NCBI GenBank assembly: GCA_021292105.1
Contig: CM037864.1
Coordinates: 12,447,898-12,511,897 of the forward strand
From: Anadara kagoshimensis
Lineage: Eukaryota; Mollusca; Bivalvia; Arcoida; Arcidae
Length of the DNA: 64,000 bases
Reading direction: 5' to 3'
In this document: positions 11,442-23,769 of the stretch, piece by piece
How the letters are laid out: every line of letters starts with the position of its first letter
Numbering within the stretch: the first letter of the stretch is position 1
The notes under the pieces: model-generated
What the model saw: only the letters and a program-made list of their open reading frames with translations
The model's database searches: none
Told to the model about the DNA's origin: nothing
Position numbers and translations under genes: made by a program

Positions 11442-12113
11442 GCAGTACAGACTTGTCCAAAGTTTAACGCTAAATTCAAGGATTTTTGCCGAATCAACAG
11501 CGCATCTTAGTCCATCAGCTAGCAACACCACTGTGGTAGCTCAGTCGGTTGAGTGCTCGCTCCGTAAGTGGGAGGACGTGGGTTCTAAACCCGACCGGGT
11601 CTGACCCAAGACTTGAAAATGCGCAGTGACTATTCTGTCAACAAGCACTCTGAATTACGAAATGAAAGTCACGGTAGGCGTGGCACGATAAAGAACCCTG
11701 ATGTACAATGTCATAAGCGCAACGCACAGGTAAATTTTCTGCACTTTCGCCTACAGCTGGCTACGTAAATGGTTATAAGTGAAATATTCTTGACAGGAAC
11801 GAAAACACCATTACTCAACTCAAATCCATTAGTTACCAAAATTTCGACAGCTTTCAGATATCGGCTTTTTCTGGGTAGCTTTTCGACCACCGTAGCTGTG
11901 TAAAAAGTAAAATCACGGTCCTGTCAAAAGTTCAACACTGAACGCTGCGTTCATGCGGAACATTTCTACCCCTCGTTAGCTATATCTCGACAGTTATTTC
12001 GGCAGATGCTATCTATGTCTCAGGAACATTCAAGCCATTAGCTGTCCATATCTCGGTCACTCGGCAGCCGAGCTTCGACGCCTTTGTTAAACTTTAAACA
12101 GGTCATTACTGTA
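11442..12113. mobile_element. MITE family A copies disrupted by a SINE
   Basis: A left end at 11442 ('gcagtacagacttgtccaaa') is cut by the SINE-1 copy at 11528-11823; remnants of the family A core follow (11824-11912). A second, nearly complete copy runs from about 11913 ('cggtcctgtcaaaagttcaa') to about 12113, in the orientation with 'cctcgttagctatatctcga' near the left. Confidence 0.65.
11528..11823 (+). mobile_element. SINE-1, full-length copy inside family A
   Basis: Plus-strand tRNA-like head: 'tggtagctcagtcggttgag' and box-B-like 'gggttctaaacccg'. The body is 'aatgaaagtcacggtaggcg' and 'ctgcactttcgcctacagct', and the tail 'gaaatattcttgacagg' ends in 'attactcaactc'. It splits a family A MITE and so is younger than it. 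Confidence 0.85.
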
Positions 12114-12579
12114 ACATATAAGTACATTTATGAATTCCCGCTTGGCAACACTTTTAAGTATTTAAGCCTACAGATGGAAATTATGTATCGTGAATTGTGA
12201 TAATTCCGCTAAAGTTCTCCGAAACAACAATTACTATAAAACAAATATAATTCTAATTGACATGCGATTTAGAAACGAGTGGGTTTTTTTCGCCACGGGA
12301 ACCAATTAAGGTTTTGCTAATTATTTCTTTTGGTTTTTCCCAATTAAAAAATCATTTTACTATTTTAGGACAGAAGACTAAAATACATGAACTTAGCAAA
12401 AGCCAACGTTTCTAATTTAACAGCCAAAAACGTTACGTCGCATACAATTATTGCGTATGAACGTTTCTACGAACACAAAATAACACAGCCAATGTAGGAA
12501 ACCGCGAAACACGTTTCTGCACATCGCATCAAATTATCTTATATGAAATAAAACCGAGAATGAAAAGAAATTGAATTTT

Positions 12580-12780
12580 GAGATATCAAATATATCCAGG
12601 ATAGGTATATTCCTGTGTTTTTTCATCGCTGTTTCCTCAGCGAATTAAAATCTCCAATAGACCTGGGAAATGGAACTTTGGGACATCAAATTTATCCAAA
12701 ATAAGCCTATTGCTGTATTTTGGCTTCGCTGTTTCCTCAGCGAATCAAAAATCCCAATAGACCTATTAATCGAAAAAATT
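12580..12780 (+). repeat. Two-copy tandem repeat, about 102 bp
   Basis: 'ga.atcaaat.tatcca' at 12580 and 12682, each followed by 'tcgctgtttcctcagcgaat' and 'ccaatagacct'. Related sequence occurs behind family D heads at 4109 and 19635, so this may be the internal array of a D-type element that has lost its head. Confidence 0.7.
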
Positions 12781-13084
12781 TGAATCCTGGTCACATGAAT
12801 ATTTCCTGAAATCTTAAATATTCCTGCGATATACGTGACCTCATAAACCCTGAGACACTAGACTTCTAATTGGTCGTGACAGTTTTGCTTTACGGTCCCA
12901 AGGTACCCAGATATCAAGTGGCCTGTGTGTGTTTATAGCCATTACCTCTTGGCACCGTTCCTGTTTACACGATAAACTGTAATAAATGGTATTATGCAAA
13001 TCGGATCTCAATGTTTGTTATTGTAGAGACAGACTGGCAACAATTATTACCATTTTGGCGTTTGAAAAATCGGAACTGATAATT

Positions 13085-14020
13085 ATTTTACGCCTTCAGA
13101 AACCTTTGTCAGTCATGTTTTGATAAGAAAGCGAATTATTACCAAGCATTTCCAAGACCTTAAGGAATACCTTAGGTTAATTTTGTTTTTGTTTTAGGGA
13201 CAACCGGTTAGAAAATAGGCCATGTGATCCGGAAAAACACCAGAACAACCTTCAGAAACCTACGCCAGTCTTGGTTTGATAAGAAAGTGAATTATTACCA
13301 AAACTAGTCCCCGCATTTCCATGAACTTAAGAAATACCACAGGTTAATTTTGTTTTCATTTAGGAGCAACCAGTTGGAAAAGAGGTCATGTGTTCCGTGT
13401 AAACATCAGAACGACCCTCATAAACCTATGTCAGCCATGCTTTATAAGACAACAGATTGTTGCCAGAGCGAGTCCCCGCATTTCCATGACCTTTAGCTCT
13501 ACATATCATAGGTTAATATTGCTTTTGTTTAAGGGACAACCCGTTGTTAAAAAGGACAGGTGATCCGAGATCCTGCATTTTCACGACATTTGGACATGTT
13601 AATCGGTTATTTTTGTTTTTGGGGCAACTGGTTGTGAAATTGATAAAAACAACAACAATATAACGAAAGCGATTTCCGTATTTTAATGACTTTTAAGCTT
13701 GTCGGGTTAGGTTTGTTTTTGGGTTTGTTTTTACAAATGTTTGTAAATATACCAGGGTGATCTGGAAAATGTCTAGATCCTCCAAGATTACCAATGTGAG
13801 TTCCCGCATTTTTTCATGACATTAAGGCATGTCATATGTGAATGTTTTGTTTTAGGGACAACCGGTTGTAAAATAGGTCGGGTGATTTAAAAACTTCAAA
13901 GTTAACCAGAGCGAGTTCCCGCATTTTCAAGACATTTAGGGATGTCATACATTAAGGTTAGATTTGGTTTTAGGAAAACACGTTGTGAAAGAGTCAGGTG
14001 ATTCGTAACAATCAAGACCA
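13085..14020 (+). repeat. Degenerate tandem array, about 160 bp
   Basis: Units near 13093, 13249 and 13415 begin 'ccttcagaaacct' and contain 'ttgataagaaa.cgaattatt', 'cccgcatttccatgac', 'ggttaattttgtttt' and 'agggacaaccggttg'. Later units (to about 14020) are shorter and more diverged. Non-coding. Confidence 0.75.
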
Positions 14021-14779
14021 CGCTTTTTTGAGATAAAGTTAAAAATTATACTGAACAACTTTCAATTTGCCCTTTTTTAAATGATGACATATAAAACTGA
14101 CTGGCATTTTCTCTTTTTTTCTAAAATTGCAGTGGGTGTAAGAAAAAATACATTTAATTATGAAACAATGACTATTTGTAAAATCTAATAAAAACCTGAT
14201 GCCTTAAAAAGTTATCTTTAGACAGCCATACCAATATCTTTTTAATCATGTATCTCCCTAAGAAGTCAAATATTGACTATATAACACTCCATATATGTCT
14301 GTTATTCATGGAATTGGTAAATTAAACCCCAGTAAACGGTGCCGAGTCACGAAAAATATTATTGTAATAATTACAAAAATGGATCTGGTCCAAATCAGTC
14401 CAAGATAAGGCAGTATCTTGTCATTTTAACCTATTGGATACCTCAATGTGCGATTCTGATATCATCCGTACGTGGTGTGCCGCTGCCATTTTCATTTCCG
14501 TTAATTTAATGAAGAAATATCATTGTTTGTCAATATTTCTAGATTAGTTAAAACACATACGTATATTGGTTTTATTTCATGTAAGTTAACATTGAAGGGT
14601 ATGTTTTTACGTGGCAATTTAAATTTAGGAGTGGCCGATGCAATCTTGTGACAAGTTTGAAAAACATGCGTGTACTGTAAACATGGTTATTTTTTGCGAA
14701 GTCATATTGGTTTTATAAAATTTCAAAAATCAAAAGCTTCCATTATTAATTAAAATATGGAATGAGCAGGTTTCGAAAA
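14021..14779. other. No recognised feature
   Basis: AT-rich; no gene or repeat family of this window seen. Confidence 0.4.
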
Positions 14780-14945
14780 TTATCAAAGACAAACATACCG
14801 GTCCATGTTTAAATCACAATCCAAAAAAGCAAAGTTAAAACTTTAAAATTAGGTTAAACACGTAAACTTCCTCCAGAAAAGTAAGGCGCGGTGATCTAGA
14901 AAAGTAAAAATTTCCTGCCTGTCTAATTCTCCTGTTAGTACTAAA
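14780..14945 (+). mobile_element. Family D head
   Basis: Shares 'aaacatacc..tccatg', 'aaatcacaatccaaaaaagc', 'aggttaaacacgtaaacttc' and the decayed hairpin region with the other D copies. A 196-bp tandem array follows immediately. Confidence 0.6.
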
Positions 14946-15830
14946 CACGTGTTTGATTAAAACGTTGACGCCTTTTGGAAAATAACAAGTCTGAAAGTGT
15001 GTAAAGCCAATGAACTCATGAAGAACTTTACACAAATCAAGAAAACAACATGATGTCGGACGAGCAATCCTGGACGAGTACCCAACACGGCATGTCATTT
15101 GTAAGTTTATGCGGTAAATACACGATATGTTATTTACAGGTCAAAACCGAACACGTGTTTGATTTAAACGTTGACACCTTATCTGAAAAGTTTTTATAAG
15201 AACCAATGTACTCATGAACAGCATTACCCAATTCAAGAAAACAAAAGGTTATTGGGCGAACAAGCCTGGACGAGTATCCAACACGGCATGTCATTTGTAA
15301 GTTTATGCGGTAAATACACGATATGTTATTTACAGGTCAAAACCGAACACGTGTTTGATTTAAACGTTGACACCTTATCTGAAAATTTATAAGAACCAAT
15401 GTACTCATGAACAACATTACCCAATTCAAGAAAACAAAAGGTTGTTTGGCGAACAATATTGGATGGGTACATTGGAACTTATTCACGGGCATGAAATCCC
15501 GCGGTGCAGTTGCCAGTGTTAACAATTTTCTGTACGAATTATCTCAGTCTATGTTTAATGAATGCTACATGAAAATATTCACTTTGTATTTAATTTTGCG
15601 CTATGAAGTCAAACCGTGAATATATCAAATTTAAATTCCCGGTGAATTAAAGCAACAGTGTACATTATCAAACACGGGCGGGGCATTTTTACTTTTATAT
15701 CGTACCCGTGTTTAACTAAAACGTTGACACCTTATCGAAGATAACAAGTCTTAAAGTCTGAATTCATGAATTATACAATTCAAGAAAAAACTAAAGGTTG
15801 TTGGGTGAGAGTTATTGGACGAGCATCTAA
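14946..15830 (+). repeat. Tandem array with 196-bp unit
   Basis: 'catgtcatttgtaagtttat' starts at 15091 and again at 15287, giving a period of 196 bp; the two copies are identical over more than 100 bases. Earlier (about 14946) and later (about 15705-15830) units are partial and diverged. Marker blocks are 'cacgtgtttgat.taaacg', 'ttgacaccttatctgaaaa' and 'ccaattcaagaaaacaaaag'. Several short open frames on both strands are by-products. Confidence 0.9.
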
Positions 15831-15941
15831 CACTGGACAGGCTATTTTCTTAGTGATATTTCCTACTTCACAGCCATGTTATCCTCGCCATACTGTTTAT
15901 TAATGTCATTCACATGAACATTTACGCAAATGTGATGCACT

Positions 15942-16137
15942 ACAGTCAACCCGTCCTATAAAGGCCACCAAAGGGAACCAGTAAACGTGTTTTTATAGGC
16001 AAGTGGTCTTTATATACAGGTTCAAATAATATGAATGAAGAACAATTTGGATAACATTCTATTGGCCTTTATAAGCAGGTGACCCTTATACAGAGGCGAC
16101 TTTTAAGTCAGGTTGGACTGTATTGCACTTAGAATTT
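15942..16137. mobile_element. MITE family C, complete copy
   Basis: The left end 'acagtcaacccgtcctataa' and the right end 'gtcaggttggactgta' are inverted relatives; between them 'aaggccacc' and 'ggcctttataagcaggtgac' repeat the end motif. Other copies lie at 16283, 23770, 39738, 58085 and 58730. Confidence 0.7.
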
Positions 16138-16282
16138 TCTCGATAGAAAGTTAAGCAGAACTTTAAAGCAAATAAATCAACAAAATTCCAAAATCCCGCA
16201 TATCGAAGTAAAATATGTTCGCTTACATTTAGTATTTCTTCTGGCTTTTATTTATTGATGTTATTAATTGTATTAATTGTAT

Positions 16283-16530
16283 CCAACCTGGCTTAAAGGC
16301 TACCTCTATATAAGGGTCATCTGCTTATAAAAGCCAGTAGCATTGTATTCCAGTTGTTCTTAATTCATATTATTTGAACATATATATATAAAGACCACCT
16401 GTCCATAAAGGCAACTTTTACTGCTTCCCTTTTGTGACCTTTATAGACAGGGTTGACTTAGTTGAACCTGTATATAAAGGCCACTTTTACTGGTTTCCCT
16501 TGGTAAACTGTATAGAATGTTTGCCTGTAT
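16283..16530. mobile_element. MITE family C, inverted copy plus fragment
   Basis: Runs opposite to the copy at 15942: 'ccaacctggcttaaaggcta' first and 'ctttatagacagggttgact' last. A further left-end fragment 'gaacctgtatataaaggcca' follows, to about 16530. The pair could form a large hairpin. Confidence 0.65.
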
Positions 16531-16604
16531 GTAAAATGTAAATATGAGTCTATTTTCATACATGATGTAAAATGTTTTAAAGGCTTTCGAAAAACTAACT
16601 AAAA

Positions 16605-17235
16605 TATGACCGCATACAGTTTTAAAAACTAGATCTATAACTTTTTACTTCGAAAGACCAATTAACTGCCAAAACAAAAAACGCAACACACCAACAGTCG
16701 TAAGTTTTACTTTTTAAATGCTATTATTTAATTACCAGAACTAGAGCCATCGCTTTTTAACTCGAAAAGCCCAACTAACTGTCACATCAAAACGCAGAAA
16801 AACAGTCGTAGTTTTCATTTTTCATGCCGTTACATGGTCTCATTCAATTACCAGTACTAGAACTTTCTTTTTTAACTCGAAAACTAACTGTCGAGACTAA
16901 AAACAAAACAGCCAAAGTTTTGACGCTGTAACATGGTATCATTTAATTACAAGGTCTAGACCTATCGTTTTTTAACTCGAAAAATCAAACTTACTGTCAC
17001 AACAAAACGCACAACGCAGCAACAGTCATAGTTTTGACTTTTTACATGATTCAATTACGAAATTTTTAACTCGAAAAGTCAAATCAACTGTCACAACAAA
17101 ACACAAAGCAACAGTCGCAGTTTCGACGCCGTTGCATTGCCTCATTCAATTACCAGAATTTTGTTTTAACTCGAAAAGCGAATAAAATGTCAAAACAAAA
17201 CCACAACAACAGCCCTATATAGTTGACGCCGTTAC
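16605..17235 (+). repeat. Degenerate tandem array, about 100-115 bp
   Basis: 'ttttaactcgaaaa' recurs near 16753, 16868, 16967, 17063 and 17162, with 'actgtcacaacaaaac', 'aacagtcgtagttt' and 'tcaattaccag.actag' in each unit. A first diverged unit lies near 16640. Confidence 0.8.
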
Positions 17236-17374
17236 AATCATACGCAAACTTCTTGAACCATATTAGTGTACCGTAGATATTGTGCTTGTAAAGAAACAGA
17301 CCCTTTAGTTGTGATTAAACTTGACATATTGGCATACATTATCTGTTAACGAGAGGTCTGCCTAAGATCCACAT

Positions 17375-17592
17375 ACAGCACAGACCTGTCGAAAGTTTAA
17401 CATTGCTCTATTGAAATTGATCTAAGCGCGGCTGCTAAGTGGTTGAACTATAGATACCTTGTGGCTAAAAAGCTGCCCGGAGATGAATTGCAGCTGTCGA
17501 AACGATATAGTTAACGAGGGCGCCGAAATGAGTATCCAATTTGGTACTAAATCGTTATCCGAGTGTTAAACTTTCGACAGGTCTGTACTGTA
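17375..17592. mobile_element. MITE family A, complete copy
   Basis: Ends 'cagcacagacctgtcgaaag' and 'ctttcgacaggtctgtactg' are almost perfect inverted repeats. The core contains 'gttaacgagggcgccga'. Confidence 0.8.
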
Positions 17593-18089
17593 AAACAATA
17601 TCAAATTCTATTGATTGTAAATGGAGCTAGAACTAAAATTGAGAAGAGATGGTATTGAAGGACATTATTATAAGATTAATCTATATACACAAGTACCGTT
17701 CTAAGTCATTGAGATCAACTTGACCCCTCTCGTTAATCCTGACGACGCATGTCGCCACTTTGCCGAATGGAGAGGGCGATATATTTAGTTAAAACAAATA
17801 AAATAGAAAAGTCATTTCTGATTAGAACAGAAAAGCCAATTATAAGCAAAAACACATGACCATTTTGTATTCTCTAAGCAATAAATATTTTTCCATGATA
17901 AGATTGCTTCCAAATGCTTTTAAATTATTTGGCAATAGACGTATATCATCGGATGGAATGGGAAATAATGCTGTTACATCATAGGAAGTTTCTTATGGAT
18001 TTTTAGAAAGTTGTATTTGGACGATAGAAAAAATCTATATTATATACTTTATGCTACCAATAGCCAAAATATCAAAATGCAATGATGTA

Positions 18090-18863
18090 CAGTACAGACC
18101 TGTCGAAAGTTTAACACTGAAGTGACAAAAAAGAGTTGAAAACCAGTTGCTGAAACATGAGAAGTTAGTTACTCAGGAGCTATTGAGAGACATAAGATAC
18201 AGTGATATATACAATACAGGCCTGTCGAAAGTTTAACACTAAGGTAACGAAAAAAGTCGAAAAACAGCTGCCAAAATATGTGCAGCTAGTGACTGAAGAG
18301 CTGCCGTGATCTAGAGATATAAAGAAGCTCCGGAAATATGCCGCGATATATACAGTACAGGCCTGTCAAAAGTTTAACACTAAGGTAACAAAAGAAAGTC
18401 GAAAAACAGCTGCCGATACATGTGTAACTAGCGATTCAAGAGCTGTCGTGATCTAGAGATATAAAGAAACTCCGGAAAGCTGCCGGGATATGTACATCAC
18501 AGACCTGTCGAAAGTTTAACACTAAGGTAACAAAAGAAAGTCGAAAAACAGCTGCCGATACATGTGTAACTAGCGATTCAAGAGCTGTCGTAATCTAGAG
18601 ATATAAAGAAGCTCCGGAAAGCTGCCAGAATATGTACATTACAGGCATGTCGAAAGTTGAAAAACAGCTGCCGATATATGTGTAGCTTGTGATTAAAGAG
18701 CTGTCTAGAGACATATAGAAACTACGGAAAGATGCCGCGATATATATACAGTACAGGCCTGTCGAAAGTTTAATACTAAGGTACATATAATTAATTCGTG
18801 CCAAATCGACAATTCACATCTCGGTCCTCGTTACCTTTATCTCGACAGTTTTCCGCATCTACA

Positions 18864-18903
<40 letters not shown>

Positions 18904-19040
18904 GTGGGAAGCTATCCTCGAACTCGTTTTAGTTAGCTCATGAGTGCCTGTACTGTAGCTGACGAGGGACCGAAGTGAGCAAGAGCTGATGATTCGGAAC
19001 CATTTCGCTACTTTGTGTTAAACTTTTATAGGTCTGTGCC
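18090..19040 (+). repeat. Tandem array made from the MITE A left half
   Basis: The family A left end 'acaggcctgtcgaaagttta' starts six units, at 18090, 18212, 18353, 18485, 18637 and 18749 (spacing 112-152). Each continues with 'gaaaaacagctgccgata' and 'gatctagagatataaagaa'. The right end appears only once, at the far end ('ttaaacttttataggtctgt', about 19017-19036). The transposon end has therefore been amplified into a satellite. Confidence 0.85.
18866..18901. repeat. (TA)n microsatellite
   Basis: Uninterrupted TA run of about 36 bases inside the family A array. Confidence 0.95.
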
Positions 19041-19447
19041 GCACCGAAGTTGTATTTTCTAATTTAGTCTGAAGATAAGTGATCGATCTTAATACGCCTT
19101 ATACAGTGAAACAATTTGATAAAAAAGACTTTTTAAAAAGAAACAATAAATATGAAGATGGGATCATTCTTTATGTTTGAGAGGTTACAATAACTTCAAA
19201 AAGAACGCCAATTATATTAGTTCAGAAATGGTTCAATCAAAATACCCATTGTATACGCCACAAAAGCTCATTGCAATGATTGTATTTATGGCATAAAATT
19301 TGACAAATGTAATACTCTCGTTTAAGCTGAATATCATAAAAATGCGAGTATTGTGGCTATTGAATATAAACTAAATTTTGTGTTAAATTTGTAGAAATTG
19401 TTCATTAAGGTAATAAAGACATTGATTGTTTACATTAGTCAAAGTGT

Positions 19448-19660
19448 AATCATCAAAAACAAACATTCAAATCCCTGTCCAAATCACAATCTCAAAGCAA
19501 AGAAAAACTGCGAGTAAACATGTGAATTTCCACCAATAAGGCGAGGCCGGTGCTCCGGAAAGGTACGCACCTTTTGTTTAGCTAGCTACATCCGCCATGC
19601 ATGAAGTAAAATGAAAAGAACATAGAACTGTGGGATGTCAAATATCTCCGGGTTAATTTT
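19448..19660 (+). mobile_element. Family D head with hairpin
   Basis: 'aaatcacaatctcaaagcaa' and 'gtgaatttccaccaa' are followed by the stem 'ggtgc' ... 'gcacc' (about 19552-19574) and 'tttgtttagctagctac'. A degenerate '.gggatgtcaaatat.tcc' unit follows at 19632. The block 'gtgctatttttgaaatttta' at about 19888 may be the far end. Confidence 0.6.
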
Positions 19661-20026
19661 TGACACAAAAACATAAAATTTATGATTTTTTTGCATCACT
19701 TAATGCATTATTTATATGAATTTTGGATTTGTGATTACTTATTACTAGAATTCCTTTCGACCTTAGTGCACCATTCGTATTCAGAAAGAACTTATGACAT
19801 GTCCACAGGAGGTATGATGGACATGTGTAAATATTTCATTAGTGTCATCTATTTGAAATCAGTCTACTTATTCATACAATGACGCCGTGTGCTATTTTTG
19901 AAATTTTATTAAAAAACTAAAAGTAGCTACAACAACACTGTCGGTCAATACCTCCTGTCTTGAAGGATGCATATCAAGTCATGAAACCCCTATTATATGA
20001 GTGAAGTATAGTGATTAACCCTGTTA

Positions 20027-20332
20027 AGATTTTTCACTTATATCCATGTTGTCCGTTCTGGGATGTTGGAGGAAACCGGAGTGCCCAAAGAAAACCACCG
20101 ACCTTCAATAAGGGAATTTGGTCCAACTGCACAAAGCAAAATTAAAGTTAATCATTTCTTAAATCCTTTTTAGCAAAACTATAAGCGCTGTGCTAATTAA
20201 CGTTTAATTACTTATTAACTCTTATTATGCGTTTTGCACCTTGGATCTTTCCAGCTTGATTTCGAACCTATGTGGTTAGAAACGCTGTTATCCGTAATTC
20301 GGATCTTCATAACACTGAGCCACCGAGTCCAC
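20027..20332 (-). mobile_element. SINE-2 copy
   Basis: On the minus strand the head reads 'ggactcggtggctcagtgtt' and the box-B-like 'ataggttcgaaatc' lies near 20258-20272. The distal part 'ggaaaccggagtgcccaaag' and 'aaaaccaccgaccttc' matches the copies at 36712 and 59222. The centre (20121-20250) is diverged or carries extra sequence. Confidence 0.6.
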
Positions 20333-21028
20333 TATTATATGAGTAAAAAAACCTCAATCAAATTCAATGAATTAGGATCCCCGCCAGTAGGTATTTTTTG
20401 TGATAAAACTCGCACTTGTGTTAAAGAGCAATAACTCCCAGAAAAATTAGTGAACAAACTCGGGTTAATGATATGCGCTTCTCTTAACAATGTTGACCCA
20501 TTACACCAAGTGTAGTTAAAAAGTGCTTCATAATTTTGGAGAATAACCCCGGACAAAAAGTGTTTAGACGAAAAGACAGAAGTTCGAATTTAATGTTTTT
20601 CTTCGAGAGGCGGGGAATAATAAGCATTGGAACTTACTTTAGGAACCACTGTGACTGTGACAGTGAAATTCTCTCTATATCCATAGAAAATCAAATAAAT
20701 TTGAATAAAGTAACTTGTTTTTATTTTTTTAAATTAACTAATCCAAGATTCACACTTACCGAAAACAGAGGATAAAAATGCGTTACAAACTACTGGTTCA
20801 CTCATACACCAATTGGCTAAGTCGTCTGCTAATACTGATGTGCACCATTTAGCTAAGATGGCTACAAGCAAGCCGACGTAACTCCACGTCCCCATGCTTT
20901 TTACTGTATTCTTTAGAGCTGAAAATATACATATTTATTTTTAAAAATGAATGTGATATTCAGTTCTAGATATTCTATTGATGAAGCATACGTAGCTCCT
21001 CAAACGGAAGTTCACGTTTGAGATCCGT
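20333..21028. other. No recognised feature
   Basis: Overlapping short frames occur on both strands but with random composition; no family was recognised. Confidence 0.4.
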
Positions 21029-21200
21029 TATGAAAGATATGGTGATCGATGAGGCCCGGTATGAAGGATATGGTGATCTATGAGGCCCGGTATGATGCAT
21101 ATGGTGATCAATAGGCCCAGTATGAAGGATATTGTACCGATGAGGCCCGGTATGAAGGATATGATGATCGATGAGGCCCAGTATGAAGGGTATGGTGCTG
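21029..21200 (+). repeat. 30-31 bp tandem repeat, six copies
   Basis: Units begin at 21029, 21060, 21091, 21121, 21151 and 21182. The core is 'tatgaaggatatggtgatcg' plus 'atgaggcccgg'. The ATG-rich open frame and its antisense partner come from the repeat. Confidence 0.95.
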
Positions 21201-21235
21201 GGTTAGCACCTGTTTTCAATTATCGCTCAGAAGAG

Positions 21236-21375
21236 GTAGCAAAAGAGCGAAAACGTGAAGATGCAAGAGTGAAAACGTGAAGGCGAAAGTGTGAAAATGC
21301 GAAGGCGAAAGTGTGCGAAGGCGAAAATGCCAAGGCAATGGAGTGAAAACGCGAGGACGACAAAGTGACGATGCA
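21236..21375 (+). repeat. Short purine-rich irregular repeat
   Basis: Variants of 'gaaggcgaaagtgtgaaaa' recur with periods of roughly 9-18 bases. One strand is strongly purine-rich. Confidence 0.7.
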
Positions 21376-21851
21376 ACAGTCAATGTTTCCAAGTCAAAGG
21401 AGAGAAGCTATATTGCTTTCTCGTACCGTCTGACGCACTGTCATACACTTGGATATGCGTAGTGAGATTTTAACGTATGCGATGAATAACAATGTTATCC
21501 GTATGCGGAGCTTTAGTCAGGTCAGCCTCCGTCCGAGCTCTAACTTATTGGAAAATTTATTTCGCTTAGGTGAATTGAAGATCCCATAGTGACCCACCGC
21601 TTAGATGAACAACGCAAATAAAACCCAGGTTTGTACGTTACTTGGTTTTATTTTATGATTGGCCGTTGTTCATTAAACAGCTTTCAAAACCATAAAATTT
21701 TGAAAAATATATTTCTGGTCTTCTATTTTCTTATTTCAACATTTTATATTAAAAATAACATTTGGGATTTCCACAATTTTTTCCCGAGCACTACTGATGA
21801 TTAGTGCTATTCCGAAACGGACGTCTAGTGCTTCATAATTCAAACAGGTTT

Positions 21852-22059
21852 AATTGACGTATCGCTGGCCACGCCCACATTGTTCCGACAAAGGCCTGGC
21901 ATGCTTGAATTACACGCAAAAAGAATGAAATCACGGCCTGAATTCCGCCGTTTAATGACGTCACTGACTAGCACGTCATTAGTCGCCATGACGCTGCTCT
22001 GGTACCGTGAAGGCGGCCTTTGTCGGAACATTTTAGGCGTGGCCGGCGATCCGTCAATT
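21852..22059. mobile_element. MITE family E, complete copy
   Basis: The terminal inverted repeats run about 43 bases, from 'attgacgtatcgctggccac' on the left to 'ggccggcgatccgtcaat' on the right, and include 'tgttccgacaaaggcc'. TA flanks both ends, which fits a Tc1/mariner-type TA duplication. A related copy lies at 60024-60233. Non-coding. Confidence 0.8.
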
Positions 22060-22964
22060 ACGCCATATTATAATTTTTTTAATATTCTGAAAATAATAAT
22101 ATGAAAACGTCCGTATATTTTTTTTCGAAAATTCAAAAAATTATAATGTAATTGTAAGTAACAATAAGATAAGAAAGGCAACTTGAAATACCCAACAGCC
22201 TTGAAGTATTGTATATGAGCTTTAGTACTCGCATGCAATCATGTCCTATTATTGCAATCTCTACAACATCATCAATATTTCTTAAAATGTTATCATTTTT
22301 GCGAATCAAAAAGAGCTCTCACAATGGAATGTTTGTGTAACAAGGTTAGAAACTCTCATAAATATCACAATTGCATCATAGAAGGCCAAAACCTAAAGTT
22401 GTTAAGGCAATGTGTAGTAAACGAATGTGTATAAATTAAATAAAGATTGCAATACCAATGACCTAGGACAATAGTTAGCCAGACATGGTATTACAATTGA
22501 TTTTAATATCGTTTCATGTTATTCATTGTTAGTGCAGTTTTATATAGTATATATGCTGTGTTACGTCGCGTTTTATGCCATTGATGTGTGAAAACCGAAC
22601 AAAGTCACGTCCATTTATCATTTTTTCTTTACGACGTAAATAGTATTACCGTTAAACTTAATAAAACAACATAATCGTATAAAAGCCGTTATATGTTTGG
22701 TTTATATCTAAATTGATTTTAACATTGTCCAGTGTAATGTTTGGCAGGAGAGGGAGTTTTTTAGTGAAGCCAGACAAGTCAGTCGGGACCTCATGAATAG
22801 AAAATGAAATGATGCAATTTGTTGTTACAAACATTCATGATTAAAACGCTCTATGCGATATTGGAACTATCACTACACTGCCATCCATGTCATAGATTTG
22901 TATTAAAATCGTTATGCCAAATTCTCATATAATTGAGCTTTTGTAGTATTTGAAATAGAAAACA
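22060..22964. other. No recognised feature
   Basis: AT-rich; one short frame (22252-22434) has no protein-like features I recognise. Confidence 0.4.
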
Positions 22965-23025
22965 GCAATACAAATCCATGTCCAAATCACTTAATCCCAA
23001 AGCAAAGCAAAAACGTTGAAATCAG
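22965..23025 (+). repeat. Family D head, short fragment
   Basis: 'acaaatccatgtccaaatca' and 'cccaaagcaaagcaaaaacg' match the D head, then similarity stops before the hairpin. Confidence 0.5.
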
Positions 23026-23769
23026 CGCACTGAAAGGGCGGTAATACTACATACAGGGTTGGGTTCAAATGTCCCTAAACCAACTGCTCATTTGTGTATT
23101 ATTATTATTATTACGTTAATGCGATATTGAAACTATTTATCGAATATAGCACGTGACAATGGAGAAATAATTCAAGTAGAAATATAAGCAATCCGTTATG
23201 AGCTATCTTTTTCCAAGTTTCAAGAAATAAAGTGTTTAAAAACTTATATGCTATATTCATAAAAATTTAATTGCATGGATTACATGTACAGGAGACTTTT
23301 TATGAAATAAAAAATTAAAAAATTGAATACTAATGCATGTTTTATAAAATAAATAGAAAATGACAAGCTTACTAAAAAGTCTATTTTAAAGCTTGGTTCT
23401 CACAGTTTAAATGTTGGGACACGTGTACTCATTTTGACAGAAGATATCATATCTGAAATCATTTCCCAGTAACAAAGTTACGTCCAGTTCGATCTTCTAT
23501 GATTTATAAAGATACATGTAATTGCTTTTTTTTCTTGAAAAGTATTTCTGTATTGTATTTCCAGTACTTAGATAATGTTTTATTTCGACCAACCACTATA
23601 AATAATAGTAGTAAAAGGAATCATGGATTTTAGTAAGGCCAACACAAATTTATTCCATGTTTAGCGTCTATCTCGTTTACTAAAACCTAGCGAAAAAATA
23701 TTTCTTTAAATTGTTAAACCCACACGCTACAATATGTTCACTCATGAATCTTGTACGGCATCACCTTGT

